DNA of 64,000 nucleotides from Paraflavitalea pollutisoli (GTDB lineage Bacteria > Bacteroidota > Bacteroidia > Chitinophagales > Chitinophagaceae), in NCBI RefSeq assembly GCF_029360705.1, contig NZ_JARKMX010000008.1, forward strand, positions 1,921,949-1,985,948. The letters are read 5' to 3'. A model generated the notes under the pieces. The model had not been told where the DNA came from. It worked only from the letters and a program-made list of their open reading frames with translations, and did no database searches. The translations under genes were made by a program, and so were the position numbers. Of the stretch, positions 53,015 to 63,300 are shown in pieces. Position 1 is the stretch's first letter. Each line of letters opens with the position of its first letter.

Positions 53015-55483
53015 TTATTCGATGGTCCAGGCCAACTCTTCCGCGTTGAGGCCTACCAGTATTTGTTGCCCCTTTTTCACCTCACCTCCAATGATATACT
53101 TGGAGATGGGCCGGCTCAGGCGGTTGCGGATCACCCCGGCTACTTGCCGGGCACCATATTTCGGCGTGAAGCCATTCATGGCCAGGTAGCGTTTGGCATC
53201 ATCAGTTAGTTGCAAACCAATACCTTGTTTGGTCAATGCCTCCAGCAATCCCTTCATCTGTATGTCGAAGATCCGCACCAGGCTTCCTTCATTGATCGGC
53301 GCAAAAGGTATGATCTCCGTCAACCGCGCGAGGAACTCGGGACGGAAATATTGCGACATGATCTCCATCAGTTTGTTCGAGTCGGGTATGATTCCCTGGT
53401 CAAACTGACCTGTAATCCATTCACTGCCAATATTGGAAGTAAAGATGATGAGCGCATTGGAGAAGTCACCTTCCTTGCCCAGCCGATCGTGCAGCGTCCC
53501 TTCATCCAGTATCTGCAGAAAGGTATCAAACACGGAAGCATGCGCCTTCTCGATCTCGTCAAAGAGCAATACGGAATAAGGTTTCTGGCGTATCTTATTG
53601 ACCAGCATACCTCCTTCTTCATAACCTACATATCCAGGTGGGGCGCCATAGAGCAAAGCGGCAGAATGCTCTTCCTTGAACTCCGACATATCGAACCGGA
53701 TCATGGCTTTTTCATCATTAAACAGAAACTCTGCCAAAGATTTTGCCAGCTCTGTTTTTCCGGTACCTGTTGGTCCCATAAAGAAAAATGATCCGATCGG
53801 TTGCCCCTTTTTATTCAACCCGCTGCGCGATTGCAGCACGGATTCGGCTATGGACCTGATCACATGGTCCTGCCCTACTACCCGGCGCTTGAGGTAACTA
53901 TCCATATTGAGCAACTTCTCCTGCTCCTGTACTTTTATCTTACCGAGCGGAATACCCGTCTTGTACGACACGACGGCCGCGAGATCTTCTTTGTTGACAT
54001 CGCTCTTGTGGTCATCGGCGAGCACCCCGAGCTGTGTGAGGCAATTGGACAGGTAAGTATCAAACTCTTCTGCCGTTTCAAACTTGTCGGTCTGCGCCGG
54101 ATCCTCCAGCTTGCCCAGCAATACCGGGCTGATCTTGCTTTGGATCACCGTATCCAGCCATTTGTAATCGGAAAACAATTCCTGGGGAGTCACCTGCCCG
54201 TTGTTCTTTAACCGCTCGTATTCATCTTTCAATTGACTGATATCCTGTTTATTGGTATCGACCATGAGTTTGATGGCGGCCATGGTACGATCGAGCAGGT
54301 CAATAGCACTGTCGGGCAAGCGACGGTCTTTGAGGTAACGCCTGGCCAGTCGCACACACTCCTTCGCGGTATCCTTATCGATGGTTAAACCATGATGCTC
54401 CGCAAAGCGCGGAGCCAGCCGGTCTACCATGCGAATGGCTGCGGCTTCATCAGGTTCGCCTACCTGCAGTATTTCGAACCGGCGGTTGAAGGCCGGATCA
54501 GATTCGATGTACTTGCGGTATTCATCATTGGTGGTAGCGCCGATCACGGTGATCTCTCCACGGGCCAGCTCGGGCTTCAGCAGGTTGGCAGCGCCGGCCC
54601 CTACACTCCCTCCTTTGCTATCCAGCAACACATGTATCTCGTCGATGAACAGGATGGCTTTGGAAAACTGTTTAACTTCTTTGAGGATATTCTTGAGGCG
54701 GTCTTCAATCTCTCCCTTATAAGAAGCACCGGCAATGAGCGCTCCGAGATCCAATTCAAAGAGTTGTGCTTCAGCGAGTCGCTCGGGCACTTTACCATTC
54801 ACAATATCAAGGGCAAGGCCATCGATGAGCGCCGTTTTACCTACCCCTGCTTCCCCAATGATCATCACATTGGGTTTGGTACGACGCCCCAGTATCTCCA
54901 TCATCATGCGGGTTTCTTTGTCGCGCCCAATGATGGGATCGGTCTTACCGGCTTTCGCCAGCGCCGTTCGTTCGATACAATATTTATACAGGGCACCGGC
55001 CGATGCTGGCGCGGTAGCCTTATCCGTTGCACCAACTGCTTGTTGCACACTGCCTTCGCTGATGAAGGCATCGAGTATTTCTTTCTCCAGGATGGGCAGT
55101 GATTTGAGTTGGGCGCCTGTAAAAGCAATACCTGGTTTTACGAGCGCTGCCAATACGGCGATCGGCGTTACCTTTTCCAACCCCAGTTTGATGCGGGTAT
55201 GATCGGCTTCATCGAATACCTGTTTAATGATCTTATCGCCCGTCACGGTAGCAGCTGCTTTCCCCACTTTGGGTAAGGTGTCGATATGCTCTTCGGCCCA
55301 CTCCTTTATATAACCGGCATCTTTACCGATCGACTCCAGAAAGTCTTTCAATCCCACTTCGTTATGCAGGAGCGACCGCAATAAATGCGGGGGATAGAAA
55401 TATTCATTGTGATATTCCCTGGCCAATGACTGCGCAATTTCCACCGCCATTTTCATGGATTCGTTAAGGACTATAGTAGACAT
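53015..55483 (-). CDS. tssH: T6SS sheath-recycling ATPase TssH/ClpV
   Basis: About 822 residues from the ATG at 55483 (a longer frame adds 9). Clp N-domain ([19 protein letters not shown]), first AAA+ domain with Walker A GEAGVGKT (about 210-217), a middle coiled coil ([20 protein letters not shown]), and a second AAA+ domain with [13 protein letters not shown] and [15 protein letters not shown]. Disassembles contracted sheaths. It heads the leftward operon, divergent from tssE; an inverted repeat lies between. Confidence 0.92.
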   Translation of the reverse strand: MSTIVLNESMKMAVEIAQSLAREYHNEYFYPPHLLRSLLHNEVGLKDFLESIGKDAGYIKEWAEEHIDTLPKVGKAAATVTGDKIIKQVFDEADHTRIKLGLEKVTPIAVLAALVKPGIAFTGAQLKSLPILEKEILDAFISEGSVQQAVGATDKATAPASAGALYKYCIERTALAKAGKTDPIIGRDKETRMMMEILGRRTKPNVMIIGEAGVGKTALIDGLALDIVNGKVPERLAEAQLFELDLGALIAGASYKGEIEDRLKNILKEVKQFSKAILFIDEIHVLLDSKGGSVGAGAANLLKPELARGEITVIGATTNDEYRKYIESDPAFNRRFEILQVGEPDEAAAIRMVDRLAPRFAEHHGLTIDKDTAKECVRLARRYLKDRRLPDSAIDLLDRTMAAIKLMVDTNKQDISQLKDEYERLKNNGQVTPQELFSDYKWLDTVIQSKISPVLLGKLEDPAQTDKFETAEEFDTYLSNCLTQLGVLADDHKSDVNKEDLAAVVSYKTGIPLGKIKVQEQEKLLNMDSYLKRRVVGQDHVIRSIAESVLQSRSGLNKKGQPIGSFFFMGPTGTGKTELAKSLAEFLFNDEKAMIRFDMSEFKEEHSAALLYGAPPGYVGYEEGGMLVNKIRQKPYSVLLFDEIEKAHASVFDTFLQILDEGTLHDRLGKEGDFSNALIIFTSNIGSEWITGQFDQGIIPDSNKLMEIMSQYFRPEFLARLTEIIPFAPINEGSLVRIFDIQMKGLLEALTKQGIGLQLTDDAKRYLAMNGFTPKYGARQVAGVIRNRLSRPISKYIIGGEVKKGQQILVGLNAEELAWTIE

Positions 55484-55643
55484 GTATTTAATTAGTGGCT
55501 GTATGATCACAGCACATGAACAGATCTTTTCTAAGCGAGTAAAGGGGGATTAAGAATAGGGTGCGGGGGCAGATTTGACAAGGCTTACAGCGAATGCCTT
55601 GATTTTTAAGTGAAGCTAAATATAGAGAATGTAACCGAATTAT

Positions 55644-55669
55644 CCTAAATTTCCATTATTAAATTTAGG
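55644..55669. promoter_or_regulatory. Inverted repeat between divergent T6SS operons
   Basis: A perfect 9-bp inverted repeat, CCTAAATTT-(8)-AAATTTAGG, in the 350-base gap between tssH and tssE. AT-rich symmetric half-sites are typical of an operator serving both operons. About 350 bases with no gene otherwise surround it. Confidence 0.5.
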
Positions 55670-55832
55670 CTTCGTACTAACGGCGAAAAATTTGATAATC
55701 AACTATAACGACACCCCTACAAACGCACTGTTCAACGTCAAAGTGTAGCCCGGATCCGCAAATACCCACTTACCCGAAGCACCGAAAATCCATTATTACG
55801 TCTAATCATTGATCAATTGACAATTGTGGTCT

Positions 55833-56267
55833 ATGAGCACCTACTATAAAATTCCACTACAACTTGATGCAGTCATGAAAGGCAACAAGTTAACCACTTG
55901 TGACCTGGCTGCTTCCATTCGGCAGAACCTGGAAATGATCCTAACGGCCCGTTATGGCGAGCACCGCAGCGATCCCAGCTTTGGTTGCGAGATCTGGAAC
56001 CTCGACTTCGAGCTGATCTCCAGCGTAGCGGCCTGGGAAGAAGGTTTGCGCAAATCGTTGATCCGTTCGGTTACCAGTCATGAACTCCGGCTCACCGATG
56101 TATCCATCAATGTTACCATCAGCGACCTGGAGAAGTATAGCCTGTTTAAACAAAGTACCGAAATGAAGAAGCGGGTCAATATCCAGGTCGTCGGCACGAT
56201 CGCCAAGACGGGTATCCCTTTTCAATACGACACCAGTATGTTTCTCAGTCCTTTATCGATCGAATAA
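55833..56267 (+). CDS. tssE: T6SS baseplate wedge protein TssE (gp25-like)
   Basis: A 144-residue protein from the ATG at 55833. It has the gp25 features: SIRQNLEMILTARYGEHRSDPSFGCEIWNLDFEL (partly quoted) and a conserved E-x-x-R near GLRKSLIRSV. It forms the baseplate wedge with TssF and TssG and starts sheath assembly. First gene of the rightward tssEFG operon. Confidence 0.82.
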   Translation: MSTYYKIPLQLDAVMKGNKLTTCDLAASIRQNLEMILTARYGEHRSDPSFGCEIWNLDFELISSVAAWEEGLRKSLIRSVTSHELRLTDVSINVTISDLEKYSLFKQSTEMKKRVNIQVVGTIAKTGIPFQYDTSMFLSPLSIE

Positions 56268-56279
56268 ACTGACACCACT

Positions 56280-58133
56280 ATGTTACCTGAAGTGAATAGC
56301 TCGAAAGATGTTATCAAGAACAGGATGTTGCGCCATGCCCTCACCTTTTGGAATATCCGGCAGATCGAAGACCTGGACCCCGCGGTGAAGCTGATGCTGG
56401 AGGCGATGGCGAATGAATTGTACATGCTAGGCCAGGAGACCCGGGACGCGCAGGTGCGGATACTGGAAAAGATTGCCGGCCTGCTGGCCCCGGATTCACT
56501 GACAGCCCCGGCCCCGGCGCATGCCCTGCTGCATGCCATGCCGACGGAAGCGACGGAAACACTGGACAGCAGCAGCAGCTTTTTCGTACCGGTCAAGTTG
56601 CCTTCCCTGGCCAATGATGGGTCGGGTGCTACCATCCCGGTCCACTTTACCCCTATCCACGCCGTGACCTTACAGGATGTATCGATTGCCTACCTCGCTA
56701 CCGGTAACAACCTGTATACCTATGGCCCCACTTTCAACAAGCAACTGATGATCCGCGGGCATGGATTGCCGGAGAACAATACCCTGCACCTGGGGTTGAA
56801 GGTCAATGCTGCCCTCTCCCACCTGCAACCCTTCTCCCTGTGTTTCGATACCCGCAACCTCGAGCTGCAGCTATCCCAGCAACTGTATCAATTACTACCA
56901 CTGGCCAAAGTAGCTGTCAATGGACAGGCATTATCGGTAACACCCGGCATACCTGATAGCAACACCGAGGAAACGGGCCGTCCGCAGGAACCCGTATTTA
57001 TGGAATACGACCTGCTGCCCCTGATCGAAAAGGATATCCGTCATTATTATACGTCGCGTTACCTCACGATCGACCGGCTCGAGGTACCACCCGGTAACGG
57101 GCTGTTTCCTGCCTCGTTCCAGCAATCCTTTCCGGTAACCGAACTACAAAAGATCACCGATAAATTGCTGTGGATCACCATCGTGTTTCCGGCGGCCGTG
57201 CGGCAAGACCTGCTCGACGAGCTGTATGTATATCCCAATGCCTTCCCCGTCATCAACAAACGCTCCTTTGAATTGAAGCACCGGTTGAAGGGTGGCAGCC
57301 ATATCATTCCGCTAAAGACCCGCGACCACGAACATTTCCTGGCCATCAAAACCTTGTCGGATGAAAGCCATGCCTTCCGTTCGGTGCCCTACCGTAAAAT
57401 GGAGGAAGAACAAATGGGCACCTACACCTTGCGAACCGGCGGCGTAGAACGTTTCGATACCCGCAATGCACGGGAAATGATCAGTTACCTGCTGGAACTC
57501 CTGCGCAGTGAAAGCGCAGCTTTTGCCGGACTGGGCTATGACTTCATTGCCACTACCCTGAAAGAAATGAACCAGAAAATACAGATCATGCAACAGAAGA
57601 TGCAGGGCAATAGTGCGGCGGGCACCGAGTTGCCGCATTACCTGGTGGTAAAACCATTTGAAGACAGTGATGTGATGTATGTGGAATACTGGACCACCCT
57701 GGCAGAAACCGCCAACAACCTGCGGGCGGGTACCCGGCTGCAACTGGAGAAAGGTGTAAAAGTGAGACCCGACAACCTGGTGCTGGTGACGACCACTGTA
57801 GGCGGCAAGCACCGTCTGCGTCCGGAAGAGCGGGTCAACGCTTTCCGCTATGGTATCATGTCGCGCGACCGGATCGTCACGAAAGAAGACATTCGTCATT
57901 TCTGTTTCTACGAACTGGGCGACCGGCTCAAAGCCGTGCGGGTAGAGAAAGGGATCGAGATGGACCCCGGTCCCCAACAGTCTTTCCGCCGCACGATCGA
58001 TGTGTTGTTGACCCCCACCAACCAACATACCTTATTGGAAAAGGATTGGGACCTGTTGCGGGAACAATTGCGGACCAAATTGCAAACCCGTTCCGGCACC
58101 AGCAATTATTACCGGGTACTGTTACAAGCCTAA
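56280..58133 (+). CDS. tssF: T6SS baseplate subunit TssF
   Basis: A 617-residue TssF (VasA-like). The N-terminus has MLRHALTFWNIRQIEDLDPA and LEAMANELYMLGQETRDAQVRILEKI, matching the family's helical start; the C-terminal half carries the LVVTTTVGGKHRLRPEERVN-type beta region. It binds TssG and TssE as a baseplate wedge. It starts 12 bases after tssE. Confidence 0.85.
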   Translation: MLPEVNSSKDVIKNRMLRHALTFWNIRQIEDLDPAVKLMLEAMANELYMLGQETRDAQVRILEKIAGLLAPDSLTAPAPAHALLHAMPTEATETLDSSSSFFVPVKLPSLANDGSGATIPVHFTPIHAVTLQDVSIAYLATGNNLYTYGPTFNKQLMIRGHGLPENNTLHLGLKVNAALSHLQPFSLCFDTRNLELQLSQQLYQLLPLAKVAVNGQALSVTPGIPDSNTEETGRPQEPVFMEYDLLPLIEKDIRHYYTSRYLTIDRLEVPPGNGLFPASFQQSFPVTELQKITDKLLWITIVFPAAVRQDLLDELYVYPNAFPVINKRSFELKHRLKGGSHIIPLKTRDHEHFLAIKTLSDESHAFRSVPYRKMEEEQMGTYTLRTGGVERFDTRNAREMISYLLELLRSESAAFAGLGYDFIATTLKEMNQKIQIMQQKMQGNSAAGTELPHYLVVKPFEDSDVMYVEYWTTLAETANNLRAGTRLQLEKGVKVRPDNLVLVTTTVGGKHRLRPEERVNAFRYGIMSRDRIVTKEDIRHFCFYELGDRLKAVRVEKGIEMDPGPQQSFRRTIDVLLTPTNQHTLLEKDWDLLREQLRTKLQTRSGTSNYYRVLLQA

Positions 58134-58153
58134 CCCATCAACCAAGTAACAAC

Positions 58154-59095
58154 ATGAAAGAACCGATATTCAGTGCACTCGAGTATACTTACAAAGACCT
58201 CAAAGCTGAGGTATTGGCGGCGGAGATGCTGGAGCAGGGAGCTGATCCCGACAGGCTGCTGATACAAACGATCAGTGCCCGCAGGCGTACCGTGAGCAAA
58301 GATGTACAAGGCATCGAAGAGGAAGAATCGGAATACGATCATCGCGTGTATACACTGATCCAGGCGGCGCGCGAAGGGCTCTACGATATGCTCCCGCAGC
58401 GGCTTTTTCATGCCTCCACCCCACACCAGACCTTGCGATCGGAAGTTGATATCTTAAAAGCCATCAAGCAGCGGGAGGAAGAAGAGCGTCATGCGCGCCG
58501 CTTCTTTTTGCCGTTTGAAGGCGGACTGCATTTTTTGCGTACGCAACTGGCGTTGTATGAAACCAGGCTCGACAAACGTTCCCAATACAGCGACCTCGTA
58601 GCCTTGTTTGCCGGCTATTGGCCCATCTTCGACCTGCTCGATACACGGCAGGCCGATATCTTCCTGCACCTGCTGCCCATCATTCACGATATCCGCGATG
58701 AGCACCGCATCATCGAAGATGTGCTGGAGATCATTTTACAGGTACCGGTGCAACTATGTTTGCAACATCAGCCGCCACAGCAAATGGCTGCGCCCACGTT
58801 TAGCCAGATGGGCGATGCGCAACTCGGCATCAACCTTACGACAGGCAATGCTTTTTTTGATGATGGACTGGAAGAGATCATCGTGCAGGTAGGTCCCGTG
58901 CCACAGCGAATTCAACAGGAGTTTATGCACCAGGGCCGTGGCCGTCGCGTACTGAAAGCGTTGCTCGATTACCTGCTTCCCGCCCAGGTAGATGTCGTGA
59001 CGGAGTTTGTATTACCAGAGGCCGAACGATTCACCCGCCTGGCCGATACGACCAGCGACATGAATGCGGTGTTGGGGGAGGATACTTTTTTATGA
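58154..59095 (+). CDS. tssG: T6SS baseplate subunit TssG
   Basis: About 313 residues from the ATG at 58154, 20 bases after the tssF stop (a longer overlapping frame exists but runs through the tssF end). DMLPQRLFHASTPHQT and RRFFLPFEGGLHFLRTQLAL match the Bacteroidota TssG; the C-terminal half has the HQGRGRRVLKALLDYLLPA-type segment. It clamps the TssE/TssF wedge. A weak hairpin (59100-59114) follows. Confidence 0.8.
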   Translation: MKEPIFSALEYTYKDLKAEVLAAEMLEQGADPDRLLIQTISARRRTVSKDVQGIEEEESEYDHRVYTLIQAAREGLYDMLPQRLFHASTPHQTLRSEVDILKAIKQREEEERHARRFFLPFEGGLHFLRTQLALYETRLDKRSQYSDLVALFAGYWPIFDLLDTRQADIFLHLLPIIHDIRDEHRIIEDVLEIILQVPVQLCLQHQPPQQMAAPTFSQMGDAQLGINLTTGNAFFDDGLEEIIVQVGPVPQRIQQEFMHQGRGRRVLKALLDYLLPAQVDVVTEFVLPEAERFTRLADTTSDMNAVLGEDTFL

Positions 59096-59113
59096 CGCCA
59101 TGCCGGCACGGCA

Positions 59114-59839
59114 TTATATAGGTTTCAGTCCGGCCTTCAGGTCGTTTACCCATGCTTCACTACCAGGGTTTTCCTGCGCGATGTTGGGAAACCCGCCCTG
59201 GCTAAAGCAGTGTCGCAGGTAATCCACAAAATACAGATCCCCATACGGCATATTCACCATGCGCGTATCTGCAACAGCCTGTTCACTCAACACAACACCA
59301 TAAGCCATACCACCACTGACATTGTCCTTGTGGTATATATCCGGCGATATCTCCACATAAGCCGGCTCTCCTTCTTCCACATTTTCCTCCATCGTCTCTG
59401 CCCAGCCTTCTCCTTCGTTGGCCATATAGGCCAGTTGGTGCTCAACGTTATCTACGTAAAGCGGGTCAGCCATATGGAACCTGGCAGGCTGCTTCCAGGA
59501 GTGCCGGAAATCGACCGCGCCAACGATGCGCCAGAAGTATTCCAGCGACAAGGGTAGTTCGCCAAATTCTCCTGCCACTTCTTTCACGCCCTCGACATGC
59601 TCAGCAGTGTCCGCATCAGGCAGCGTACGGGGTGTGTCAGACTCGAACGAATAGCCTTTTGCCCGCAGGGTATCGTATAGCAAATCGGCATTGAAACGCA
59701 CGCGCTCCATGGTTTCCTGCACCACTGCTTCCACATCGCTCCACACTGCTTGTTGCCCTTCAGCATCCATTGCATGTATTTCCTGCCACACGGCTATCTC
59801 TTCACCTTGCTGGTATCTTGCCAATAATGTGTTGCTCAT
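59114..59839 (-). CDS. Rhs-linked gene, unknown, possible second immunity
   Basis: A 241-residue acidic cytoplasmic protein with no recognised domain. A helical N-terminal part (ERVRFNADLLYDTLRAKGYS, LPLSLEYFWRIVGAVDF) precedes a region of repeated acidic and tyrosine residues (YVEISPDIYHKDNVSGGMAY) and a C-terminal YLRHCFSQGGFPN motif that I recall from uncharacterised proteins beside Rhs loci. It ends the rhs-immunity transcript, 6 bases after the SMI1-like gene's start-side neighbour. It may be an immunity protein or an orphan of an earlier toxin cassette. Confidence 0.6.
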   Translation of the reverse strand: MSNTLLARYQQGEEIAVWQEIHAMDAEGQQAVWSDVEAVVQETMERVRFNADLLYDTLRAKGYSFESDTPRTLPDADTAEHVEGVKEVAGEFGELPLSLEYFWRIVGAVDFRHSWKQPARFHMADPLYVDNVEHQLAYMANEGEGWAETMEENVEEGEPAYVEISPDIYHKDNVSGGMAYGVVLSEQAVADTRMVNMPYGDLYFVDYLRHCFSQGGFPNIAQENPGSEAWVNDLKAGLKPI

Positions 59840-59845
59840 GGGTAG

Positions 59846-60295
59846 TTATTTCGTAAACCGCATAGACAGGCCATCCAGCATGGTCTTGAGGTTACTGCAA
59901 TGATAAGTAAACTCGCCCGTTAATTTTTCCGGGAATTTTGGCTTCCAGGAATAGATATAACCATAATCATCAGGAGACACTGAAAATCCAAACAGGAACT
60001 CGGACCGGTTCCAGGCGAAAGGTATCTTGTTACCAAAATCAACTCCCTGCGCTTTGAAGGCTGCCAGCTTTGATTCGATCGTTTCCTTTCCATGGGTGAT
60101 GGGATAGAAGCCTTTTAGCGGCACCACCAGCTCATCTCCCCAGCTGTATTTGGCGTTTTGTGGAATACCGCCATTGTGTTGCCGGTAGAAGTCGATAAAA
60201 TCTGGTGGAAGTTTTGCATTGATCAACTTTTCAAATGCCTGCAGATCGCTGTCGGTCAAAGCCTGTTCCTGGTTGGTAAATACGATTGTTTCCAT
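59846..60295 (-). CDS. SMI1/KNR4 (SUKH) immunity protein candidate
   Basis: About 149 residues from the ATG at 60295 (an upstream GTG adds 12). SMI1/KNR4 features: ALTDSDLQAFEKLINAKLPP, DFIDFYRQHNGGIP and a beta-rich core (IPFAWNRSEFLFGFSVSPDD, YGYIYSWKP). SUKH proteins are known immunity partners of polymorphic toxins, including nucleic acid deaminases. It starts about 30 bases inside the end-side of the Rhs transcript, directly downstream of the toxin tail, which is where the immunity gene is expected. Confidence 0.85.
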   Translation of the reverse strand: METIVFTNQEQALTDSDLQAFEKLINAKLPPDFIDFYRQHNGGIPQNAKYSWGDELVVPLKGFYPITHGKETIESKLAAFKAQGVDFGNKIPFAWNRSEFLFGFSVSPDDYGYIYSWKPKFPEKLTGEFTYHCSNLKTMLDGLSMRFTK

Positions 60296-60323
60296 ATTAG
60301 CTTTAAAACTTTTTCCAAATATA

Positions 60324-63300
60324 TTAACCACAACTTACTTTCTTGAGTGGACTTGCCGGTTCAATACCTTCTGCATCGAGTGCCTTGGCACATTCCGGGC
60401 ATATGGGCCTACTGGCTGCAATGGCTTCAACATTCAGGTTATTGGCCTTCGCATAATCAATGATCGTCGTTTCAGCATGGCCAAGCCCCGATGCCCGTAG
60501 TTCGCCCTTGTTCAGGTCCAGCGCATCGCGCTGCGCGGGACTCAGGTGTTTATCGCTCGATGCCACAATAAGATATCCATTTCCATCTGCATCTGTAGCA
60601 TACCCCACCGCTGTTGTTTTCCAGCCTTTCGAATTGGGGTTGGCATCGGCAATAGCGTCCGCCTTTGCCTGCAGGTCGGCATTCGACGGCACGGATTGCA
60701 AGGGCGTTGCCTGACTCGGCGTCTGCACAGGTACCGGCGCCAGCCCCAACGGATCGATCCAACTATTGGGATCGGCCACATAACTATAAAATCTTCTGCC
60801 TGCCAGCATCCTTACCGGGTCTTCGCTGATATAGGCTCCTTCTTCGGCCGAATAATACCTGAACCTGTTGTACGACAAGCCAGTTTCCGCATCTTCATAT
60901 TGTCCCTGGTAGCGAAACGGACAATCACCAGCTGCACCCGCATACTGTTTGCGGATGCCACCATAAATATCGTATTCTACACTCCAGGTTTGTCGGCCTT
61001 CTCCGTCAAACATTTCTACCGGTGTACCCAGGTAGTCGGTGACGATGCTATAGGTTTGGTCGCCGGTTAATTTAGCCGCCGGCCTGGAACTGCCTTCGTC
61101 AAATATCCAAGTGATCACTTCATGGGTTGGCTCCGGCTTACTTGGCACCATCATGCCCCACTCGTCGATCACAGTTACCGGTCGCTCCCCGACCGGGTAG
61201 GTCCATTCGTGCAGGGGCTTATTGCCATCCCACACCCACCTGGTGATCTTCCCGTCAAACAACTTGGCAGTTCTTCGCCCCAACGCATCGTATTCGAAAG
61301 TGACCGTTTTACCATCCGGCCGGTGCACTTCCTTCAATTGTCCGTTACCCCTCCAGGTATACTTCCACTCCTGTCCATCGGGTGTTCGTTTGGAGATCCG
61401 ATTGCCCGCATCGTCGTACGCAAAAACCACACCGTTGGCATGCAGTAATTTACCACCCGGGCCATATTCGCTGTCGGTTTGTTCTTTGGAATGATACAGG
61501 TTGCCTGCCTTGTCGGCTGTCCGGTATTCGGTGGTATTGTCTTCGTACCTCGCCCAGGCAAGGTTGGCAAACTCATCGTACCCATATTGCACCGTTCCCC
61601 GGGTAAGGCCGTTGACCATACTCTGCAAACGTTCGCTGACATTCCAGGTATAAATTCTGTGGCGCAAGGCATGTCCGTTACTGCGCACGCCCTGCTCGAG
61701 GGGACGCCCGGCCTTGTCATAGTCGAACGTTGCAATGACGCCGCCAGGCAACAATCGCTCCGTTTCCAATCCGAGTATATTGTAGGCGAGTTTCGCTTCC
61801 CACTGTACCCCTTCACGGTTGGCCGCCTGCACGCGGTCAACAAAGCCAGCCTCATTGCGATCGATCTGTAAAGAAGCGCCAAGGCCACTCGTAAGGGCTG
61901 TCCGTTTACCGGCATGGTCGTAGCGGTTTTGCACCACATACCCTTCCTGGGTTTCCTGAATTACGCGGCCACCGCTGTCGCGCACCATCGTCACCGTAGT
62001 GACCTCGTTGACTGCCTCTACCAGTCTGCCTGCTGCATCGTAAGTATAAGCATCCCAGGTTCCATCAGGATATTCAATACGCACAACGCGCCCGGCGAGA
62101 TCATATTCATACCGGGTATGCTGACCGCCAGGCTGGCGGAGGGAGGTAATACGCCCGGCGCTGTTTCGTTCGTAACGCCTTACACCGCCGTCGAAACCCG
62201 TTTCTTCCACCACCTTACCCCGGTGGTCATACCTGAATCGGTACACCTCCCGCTTCTCATTGATCAGCGATACCATCCGGTCTTCGGTATCATAGTTATA
62301 ATACACCCGCACGCCATTCTCTTCCATCATGGTAATACTACCCAATGGCGTGTACTCGAATTTCATTTTCCGATTGTTATCTTCTGCATACACGACTTCC
62401 CGGTAAGCATCATAGCGAAACTGTACCTTGTTGCCATCGTAGTTGCGGATGCGCACGACACGGCCCAGCGCATCATAGGTAAAACCCTGTGTTTGCCCTT
62501 CCGGGTTAACAACAATGGTACAATGCCCCCAGGCATCGTATTCCCAGCGAGCCGTAGCGCCACCGGGAAAAGACATTTCGATCAGGTTGTGATCGTTGTC
62601 GTATTGCAGATAGGTCCTTTTGCCCCGCTCATTTTCGATGACGGTGGGCCGCCCCAGTTCATCGTAATAATAGGAGGTTACCGACCGGCTGGCTTTTACT
62701 ACAGACCGTAACTGTCCGTCTTTGTGCACATAAACAGTGGCATTGCCAACGGGGTCTGTAATCATCTTTACCAACCCGGTTTCATCATACAGCAACGTGG
62801 TGACAGCACCGTCCGGATTTTGCCGGGCGGCCAGGTTGCCGCGCTCGTCATATACAAAACCGGTTATATTCCCTTCCTCGTCAATCTCCCGGTACAGTTC
62901 CGGCGTATCGGTGTATTCATGTAACAGCGAATTGCCTGTGGCATCCGTTTCCTGGATGCACAGGTCATTGTCATCGTAATAGAAGATGCGCTTTTCGCCG
63001 ATCGAATTGACCACCACATTGTATCCTTCGTTGTATTCGATAAAACCCTCCAGCAATCCACCTTCTCCCCAGGTATGCGTGCAGCGGGCACCGGTGGACG
63101 GCCCATCATATTCCCAGTAAAATGTTTGTCCGTTCCGGTCTGTTTTTTCCACCATCAGGTGGTTGGCATACCGGATATGGGTGGTACTGCCCAAGGCGTC
63201 TGCAATAGCAGTCAGATCGCCAGCTTCATTATAGGCATATTCAACGAACGTACGTCGTTCGCCACGGTGCGCTCCTTCCACTTTCACGATCCGGTCAAAC

